From Bacteroidales bacterium UBA2287 (lineage in GTDB: Bacteria > Bacteroidota > Bacteroidia > Bacteroidales > Tenuifilaceae): a DNA stretch of 64,000 nt. Within the stretch, counting starts at the first letter, position 1. Each line of letters opens with the position of its first letter. Where the stretch lies: contig DDWL01000066.1 of NCBI GenBank assembly GCA_002345675.1, positions 37,189 through 101,188 on the forward strand. Direction: 5' to 3'. The translations under genes were made by a program, and so were the position numbers. Below the pieces are notes generated by a model. That model ran no database searches, had not been told where the DNA came from, and was given only the letters and a program-made list of their open reading frames with translations. Below are positions 59,737 to 64,000 of this stretch, piece by piece.

Positions 59737-59770
59737 CCAACCTAAAGAACTATGACGTTCCTTAGGTTGG
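59737..59770 (-). other. Strong hairpin in the leader of the RNase E/G gene
   Basis: CCAACCTAAAGAAC pairs with GTTCCTTAGGTTGG over 14 positions with a single mismatch and a six-base loop. No good T-run follows in either direction, so it is less likely to be a simple terminator. It lies 45 bases before the GTG start of the RNase gene. Confidence 0.7.
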
Positions 59771-59811
59771 CCGTAGGTGAGAGTATTACTGCAACAACGA
59801 GTATTACAGTG

Positions 59812-59904
59812 CTATTTCTTCTTTTTATGGCGATTCTTCCGCAAACGTTTTTTCCGTTTGTGGGTAGCCATTTTATGCCTTTTTCTTTTTTTTCCGCTTG
59901 GCAT
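59812..59904 (-). CDS. 30-residue highly basic conserved-type microprotein
   Basis: A 31-codon frame too short for usual gene calls. It begins MPSGKKRKRHK, continues MATHKRKKRLRK and ends NRHKKKK. Eighteen of 30 residues are Lys or Arg and three are His; there is no acidic residue. Its ATG is 26 bases after the HU stop and its TAG is 119 bases before the RNase start. I recall similar peptides at this position in other Bacteroidota. It is probably an rRNA-binding or ribosomal protein; I cannot name it. Confidence 0.75.
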   Translation of the reverse strand: MPSGKKRKRHKMATHKRKKRLRKNRHKKKK

Positions 59905-59930
59905 GACTTTAATTTTTTACAGGTAGGTAA

Positions 59931-60218
59931 TTACTTCTTAACGTGCGATTTAACCTTTGTTACGAAGGTTTTTGCAGGTTTAAATGAAGGAATAAAGTGT
60001 TCTGGAATGATGATAGTGGTGTTTTTCGAAATATTACGAGCAGTTTTCTTTGCGCGTTTCTTTACGATAAAACTACCAAAACCTCTAAGGTACACATTCT
60101 TCTCTTTTACTAAAGAGTCCTTAACGGTTTCCATGAAGGCTTCAACAGTTCTTTGAACAGTTACCTTTTCAATTCCAGTGTTTTTGGAAATTTCGTTTAT
60201 GATATCTGCCTTTGTCAT
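59931..60218 (-). CDS. HU family DNA-binding protein
   Basis: A 95-residue histone-like protein starting MTKADIINEISKNTGIEKVT, with the dimer-core segment VYLRGFGSFIVKKRAKKTAR and the DNA arm NISKNTTIIIPEHFIPSFKP. The arm keeps the conserved Pro that inserts between base pairs. It bends and compacts DNA as a dimer. It is the first gene of the unit that continues into the microprotein and probably the RNase gene. A TATATTTG box lies at 60274-60281 on its strand. Confidence 0.96.
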   Translation of the reverse strand: MTKADIINEISKNTGIEKVTVQRTVEAFMETVKDSLVKEKNVYLRGFGSFIVKKRAKKTARNISKNTTIIIPEHFIPSFKPAKTFVTKVKSHVKK

Positions 60219-60273
60219 TTTTAAAATACTTTAATTATCAATAAATTATGGTTAAATCATTAATTTCGGACTG

Positions 60274-60281
60274 CAAATATA
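60274..60281 (-). promoter_or_regulatory. Putative promoter -7 box for the HU unit
   Basis: The minus strand reads TATATTTG, 55 bases before the HU ATG. Nineteen bases upstream lies TTTA, one base off TTTG. Confidence 0.45.
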
Positions 60282-60353
60282 ACAGAATTATGTATAGAAA
60301 TAAAATTCGATGCTATTATTTTGCAATAAATTTTTTTATTAAAAATTGATTTA

Positions 60354-61418
60354 ATGGATTTTAAGAAATTGCTTCGTGGGTGGTACTCAGTTAACAAGCG
60401 CGATTTACCTTGGCGCGACATAACAAATCCCTATCATATTTGGGTGTCGGAGGTTATTTTGCAGCAAACCAGAGTTGCTCAAGGAATTGGGTATTACTAT
60501 CGATTTTTAAATGAATTTCCAACAATTACCTCTTTGGCTTTGGCCAAAGAGGACAAGGTTTTAAAGGTTTGGCAAGGCCTTGGTTACTATACAAGGGCTC
60601 GTAACCTTCAAAAAGCAGCTGTTTGGCTTATGACCAATTCGAATGGCGAGTTGCCAAAAACCTACGATAGTTTACTCGAAATTCCAGGTATAGGTCCATA
60701 TTCCGCTGGTGCAATTGCTTCGTTTGCTTTTGGACTGGCCGTTCCGGCAATCGATGGCAATGTGTACCGTATTGTGGCTCGAATTTTTGGTGTGTTTGCC
60801 TCTACTGCATCAGCGACTGGTAAGAAAGAGTTTAACGACATTGTTTACGAAGTAATGGATAAGGACAACCCTGCTCAGTTTAATCAGGCACTTCTCGACT
60901 TTGGAGCATTGCAATGTACCCCACGTAAACCAAATTGTGTGACGTGCCCATTTAATTCGGTTTGCTACGCTTATCGCAATAACACTATTGAAAGTTTGCC
61001 TGTAAAAGTTATGAAAGGAGCTGTGCGAAGCAGGTTTTTTGTTTACTTAATAGTTAAATATAAGGATTCAATACTAATGTCGAAAAGAACAGCTAAAGAT
61101 ATCTGGCATTCGCTTTACGAGTTTCCACTAATCGAGGTTGACGATCAAAAAAGCCTTGAATCATTTCAGAATTCAACTCTTTGGCGAAAAATATTTGGTA
61201 AATCGGGAGTCTATATAAATAAAGTATCACCTGTAATTACACATAAGTTAAGCCATCAAACACTTAATATTATGTTTGTTACGTTAACAGCGAGCAGACT
61301 TTCGCAGTGGGCGTTTCGAACATATAGCTTTGTTAGCACAAATAATGTTGGCGACTTTTCGGTTCCAGTAGTAATCGATAACTATTTGGCAGCCGAACCT
61401 TTAGGCGAGTACTTGTAA
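60354..61418 (+). CDS. mutY: A/G-specific adenine glycosylase
   Basis: A 354-residue repair enzyme. Catalytic E33 is in WVSEVILQQTRV, the helix-hairpin-helix is LLEIPGIGPYSAGAIASF (107-124), catalytic D134 is in PAIDGNVYRI, and the iron-sulfur cluster cysteines are C188, C195, C198 and C204. The C-terminal Nudix-like domain that recognises 8-oxoguanine begins near 225. It removes adenine mispaired with 8-oxoguanine. It is divergent from HU and is followed by ssb, the usual Bacteroidota order. Confidence 0.97.
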   Translation: MDFKKLLRGWYSVNKRDLPWRDITNPYHIWVSEVILQQTRVAQGIGYYYRFLNEFPTITSLALAKEDKVLKVWQGLGYYTRARNLQKAAVWLMTNSNGELPKTYDSLLEIPGIGPYSAGAIASFAFGLAVPAIDGNVYRIVARIFGVFASTASATGKKEFNDIVYEVMDKDNPAQFNQALLDFGALQCTPRKPNCVTCPFNSVCYAYRNNTIESLPVKVMKGAVRSRFFVYLIVKYKDSILMSKRTAKDIWHSLYEFPLIEVDDQKSLESFQNSTLWRKIFGKSGVYINKVSPVITHKLSHQTLNIMFVTLTASRLSQWAFRTYSFVSTNNVGDFSVPVVIDNYLAAEPLGEYL

Positions 61419-61448
61419 GTTTCTATTTATAGGGCTTTGCTTTGCTAT

Positions 61449-61479
61449 AAACGAAGGTGGATATTAGCTTCGTTTTTTT
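61449..61479 (+). terminator. Probable terminator after mutY
   Basis: AAACGAAG (61449-61456) pairs with CTTCGTTT (61468-61475) across an 11-base loop, and the T-run continues to 61479. Confidence 0.75.
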
Positions 61480-61482
61480 ACG

Positions 61483-61490
61483 TAAATTTG
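61483..61490 (+). promoter_or_regulatory. Putative -7 box for ssb
   Basis: TAAATTTG matches TAnnTTTG, 34 bases before the ssb ATG and directly after the mutY terminator, as expected for a separate transcript. The upstream element is not clear. Confidence 0.45.
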
Positions 61491-61524
61491 TATCTTTACA
61501 ATCTTAACCTTAAAGCAAACTATT

Positions 61525-61962
61525 ATGAGTGTAAATAAAGTTATTCTTATTGGGAATGTTGGGAAAGACCCAGAGGTTCGTCATTTAGAAGGCGGTGTTA
61601 CTGTTGCCCGTTTTCCACTTGCTACCAACGAAACATACGTAGATAAAAACGGCCAAAGGCAAACCCAAACCGAATGGCATAATATTGTTGTTTGGCGAGG
61701 ACAGGCCGAAACAGTAGAAAAATATGTTAAGTCGGGAAAACTACTTTACATCGAAGGTAAACTCCGTACCACTTCGTACGAAGAAAAGGAAACCGGAACC
61801 AAACGGTATTTTACTGAAATTCAGTGCTTGAACTTTCGTTTTCTGGGCCCAAGTACAACCGAAGGAGGCTCGTACAAGGAGCAAGGGGGTAGTAGCTCGG
61901 CACCAGCAACTCAAGACGCTGAGCCTCCAATGCCAGAGCCAACTGACGATTTACCATTTTAA
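61525..61962 (+). CDS. ssb: Single-stranded DNA-binding protein
   Basis: A 145-residue OB-fold protein: MSVNKVILIGNVGKDPEVRH, FPLATNETYVDKNGQRQT, EWHNIVVWRGQAETVEKYVK and YIEGKLRTTSYEEKE are standard. After a short glycine- and serine-rich linker it ends in the acidic tip PTDDLPF, which binds partner proteins in replication and repair. It lies between mutY and gldE. Confidence 0.98.
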   Translation: MSVNKVILIGNVGKDPEVRHLEGGVTVARFPLATNETYVDKNGQRQTQTEWHNIVVWRGQAETVEKYVKSGKLLYIEGKLRTTSYEEKETGTKRYFTEIQCLNFRFLGPSTTEGGSYKEQGGSSSAPATQDAEPPMPEPTDDLPF

Positions 61963-61989
61963 TTAATTGTATTATTAAAGCAAATAACC

Positions 61990-63306
61990 TTGGAGCCAAG
62001 CTCATTTAACGAAATAATTTCCACAATTTATTTTAGTGTTGTAGTATCACCTTTAACGATTGAGGTTGCAATAGGACTGATTGTTCTGGTAATTTTATTG
62101 TTTTTTTCGGCCATGATTTCTGGGTCGGAGGCCTCTTTTTTTTCGCTTACTCCTAACGATTTACGAAAAATTATTGACCGTAAGGATAAGCAGAGCCATT
62201 ACATAATGAGGTTGTTAGATAAGCCAGAGAAACTCTTAGCATCGATTCTCATTACTAATAATTTAGTGAACGTAGGCATTATTATAATCGCCACGTTTAT
62301 AACTACTTCTATTTTCGATTTTAGTCAAGTGCCCTTGTTGGGCTTTTTTGTTCAAGTTATAGTTATTACTGCATTACTGCTCTTGTTTGGAGAAATAATG
62401 CCAAAAATTTTAGCAACGGCAAAACCTTTGTCTTTTTCAAGGTTAGTTGTTATGCCGCTTTATGCTATCACAGTTCTTTTTTCTCCGTTATCGTTTTTGC
62501 TTGTGCGTTCAACAGCATCGGTTAGCCGAAGGCTTGCTCCGCGGCGTAGGTTGTCGATTGACGATTTAAGCCATGCGCTCGACATTACTTCGGGACATCA
62601 ACCCGAGGAGAAAAAGATTCTGAAAGGTATTGCAACTTTTGGGCATACCGATGTAAAAGAGATTATGAAACCTCGTCTCGATGTAGTTTCGGTTGACCTG
62701 TCAACAAACTTTAATAAGTTAAAGGCTCTCGTTGTCGAGTCGGGCTACAGCCGAATTCCTGTGTACGACCAGTCTTTCGATGACGTTAAGGGTGTTTTAT
62801 ACGTAAAAGATCTTTTGCCGCATATCGATAAACACGACGAGTTTGAGTGGCAGACACTTATTCGAGAACCCTACTTTGTACCCGAAAGCAAAAAAATTAG
62901 CGGTTTGCTTTCCGAGTTTCAGTCGAGCCGTATACACATGGCCATAGTTGTCGACGAGTATGGAGGAACTTGCGGTATTGTTTCGCTCGAAGATATTTTG
63001 GAAGAAATAGTTGGCGAAATATCGGACGAGTCGGACGATGATGTTTCGCTCTACAATAAAATTGATGAAAACAACTACTTCTTCGAAGGAAAAATACTGC
63101 TTAACGACTTTTGCCGAATTATTGGCGTTAGCGATACCATTTTCGATGACGTAAGGGGCGACGCCGAAACTATTGCGGGGCTCATTCTCGAAATTAAAGG
63201 GTATATTCCTGCAAAAAACGATATAATAATTTATAAGCAGTTCAAATATATAATCGATTCGGTTGATAATAAAAGGATTAAACGAGTTAAGGTAACAATT
63301 ACATAG
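61990..63306 (+). CDS. gldE: Gliding motility-associated protein GldE (CNNM/CBS family)
   Basis: A 438-residue membrane protein with a DUF21/CNNM domain of about four hydrophobic segments (FSAMISGSEASFFSLTPNDL), two CBS domains (about 205-335; RIPVYDQSFDDVKGVLYVKD, HMAIVVDEYGGTCGIVSLED) and a C-terminal CorC_HlyC domain. The position after mutY-ssb and directly before gldD identifies it as GldE. In Flavobacterium it supports gliding and related protein secretion. The start is TTG. Family relatives transport Mg2+ or Co2+, so an ion role is possible. Confidence 0.92.
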   Translation: MEPSSFNEIISTIYFSVVVSPLTIEVAIGLIVLVILLFFSAMISGSEASFFSLTPNDLRKIIDRKDKQSHYIMRLLDKPEKLLASILITNNLVNVGIIIIATFITTSIFDFSQVPLLGFFVQVIVITALLLLFGEIMPKILATAKPLSFSRLVVMPLYAITVLFSPLSFLLVRSTASVSRRLAPRRRLSIDDLSHALDITSGHQPEEKKILKGIATFGHTDVKEIMKPRLDVVSVDLSTNFNKLKALVVESGYSRIPVYDQSFDDVKGVLYVKDLLPHIDKHDEFEWQTLIREPYFVPESKKISGLLSEFQSSRIHMAIVVDEYGGTCGIVSLEDILEEIVGEISDESDDDVSLYNKIDENNYFFEGKILLNDFCRIIGVSDTIFDDVRGDAETIAGLILEIKGYIPAKNDIIIYKQFKYIIDSVDNKRIKRVKVTIT

Positions 63307-63329
63307 CCCACTTTTTAAACTCAATTGCT

Positions 63330-63920
63330 GTGAACAATCTTTATAAAGTTTTATTATTTATAATTCTGCTGGGTATTACATGCTTTTTTTTGTTCTCATG
63401 TTCGAGCGATAGTGTACCTAAACCAAGGGGCTACTATAGAATTGGTTTTCCAGAAAAGGATTATCGGCAACTTAGCAACGATTTTCCTTACACTTTTAGC
63501 TATCCAGTTTATGCTTCAATTGAGCCCGATAAAAGTAGGCTTGCCGAGAAGTATTGGGTTAATGTATACTTTCCATCCTATAAGGCTCGAATTCACATTA
63601 GCTATAAGGAAGCTCAGGGTCGACTCGACTCGCTTGTTGAAGACACCTATAAGTTAACCTATAAGCATGCAGGCAAAGCCGATGCAATAAGTCAAACTGT
63701 ATACTCGGATTCTGAAAACAGGGTTTATGGTCTCCTTTATCAAGTTAAGGGCAATGCCGCAAGTTCGTATCAGTTTTATGTTACCGACTCGGTAAAGCAT
63801 TTCTTAAGGGGCGCACTTTATTTTTCGGTAACACCTAATAAAGATTCGCTTGCTCCTGCAGTCGACTTCTTTGGTGAAGATGTAATAAAGCTAATGGAAA
63901 CGGTTAGGTGGAAAAACTAA
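63330..63920 (+). CDS. gldD: Gliding motility lipoprotein GldD
   Basis: A 196-residue lipoprotein: hydrophobic N terminus ending LFSC with C24 as the lipid site, then PKPRGYYRIGFPEKDYRQL, the GldD opening. YWVNVYFPSYKARIHISYKE and FLRGALYFSVTPNKDSLAP also fit. In Flavobacterium johnsoniae gldD is needed for gliding. No gldK-N or spr genes occur in the window, so gliding itself cannot be claimed. The start is GTG, 23 bases after gldE. Confidence 0.93.
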   Translation: MNNLYKVLLFIILLGITCFFLFSCSSDSVPKPRGYYRIGFPEKDYRQLSNDFPYTFSYPVYASIEPDKSRLAEKYWVNVYFPSYKARIHISYKEAQGRLDSLVEDTYKLTYKHAGKADAISQTVYSDSENRVYGLLYQVKGNAASSYQFYVTDSVKHFLRGALYFSVTPNKDSLAPAVDFFGEDVIKLMETVRWKN

Positions 63921-63927
63921 AAATTCT

Positions 63928-64000
63928 ATGGCGCTTGTTGAGTTAAATAGATACGATAGTTACACCATGGGTTTGTGGCGGGTTGAAGAAAACGAACAGC
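63928..64000 (+). CDS. 4'-phosphopantetheinyl transferase superfamily protein (N-terminal start only)
   Basis: Only 24 codons are inside the window, from the ATG 7 bases after gldD (MALVELNRYDSYTMGLWRVE). This opening, with an early GLWRVEE strand, is what Bacteroidota PPTases look like, and the gene after gldD is often one. Such enzymes attach the phosphopantetheine arm to carrier proteins. The call rests mainly on position. Confidence 0.5.
   Translation, partial: MALVELNRYDSYTMGLWRVEENEQ

Noticed and set aside
1..64000. tRNA, rRNA, transposon or prophage genes
   Set aside because: I scanned for tRNA T-arm patterns, transposase and integrase motifs and long direct repeats by eye and saw none. 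A tRNAscan and ISfinder search would settle it.

Overview
The window is chromosomal DNA of a member of the Bacteroidota, most likely order Bacteroidales. Evidence: gldE and gldD lie directly behind mutY and ssb; the sensor protein has the Reg_prop/Y_Y_Y architecture; fusA runs into rpsJ with no tuf between; ribosomal proteins S14 and L36 are the zinc-free forms; promoters fit the TTTG / TAnnTTTG pattern; and Shine-Dalgarno sequences are almost absent, with one clear exception before fusA. I saw no rRNA, tRNA, CRISPR array, transposase, integrase or prophage. Most of the window is core genome.

Layout. 1-21.9 kb: a housekeeping block of short operons: a cut-off GNAT acetyltransferase; an acyl-CoA ligase; recR with a TPR protein; ion and solute transporters (SSS, NhaC, SugE); a tight minus-strand operon amn-holA-rhomboid-Nudix-class IV aminotransferase; coaD; an odd thioredoxin-like protein; pyrE, head to head with a Nudix gene; birA; and rsfS-ftsH-DUF2007-cdsA-psd. 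22.0-40.0 kb: one plus-strand run joining the str, S10, spc and alpha ribosomal operons (rpsL to rplQ, with fusA, secY, map, infA and rpoA). It starts at two near-consensus promoters and ends at a strong terminator. 40.1-43.4 kb: eno and a UbiD-family decarboxylase. 43.4-52.9 kb: the most variable part, with a large sensor phosphatase, a PLP decarboxylase overlapping a probable permuted papain-like protein, a methyltransferase, a hybrid histidine kinase whose ATPase domain looks dead, and a LysE-type exporter. 53-60.2 kb: aldehyde dehydrogenase, a DUF4105 membrane protein, a DsbD-type reductase, RNase E/G, a 30-residue very basic microprotein and HU. 60.3-64 kb: mutY-ssb-gldE-gldD and the start of a phosphopantetheinyl transferase.

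How it fits together: the centre supplies translation and secretion machinery (ribosome, EF-G, IF-1, Map, SecY, RNA polymerase alpha). The flanks supply membrane lipid synthesis and proteostasis (CdsA, Psd, FtsH), nucleotide metabolism (PyrE, AMP nucleosidase), cofactors (CoaD, BirA), DNA replication and repair (HolA, RecR, MutY, Ssb) and envelope redox and gliding or secretion functions (DsbD, GldD, GldE).

The points most worth a second look are: the basic microprotein between HU and the RNase E/G gene; the decarboxylase plus papain-like pair; the histidine kinase without G boxes; the tandem promoters and alternative hairpins before rpsL; the lone Shine-Dalgarno at fusA; and the overlapping divergent start codons of pyrE and the Nudix gene. 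All functional statements come from reading motifs by eye. No database search was run.
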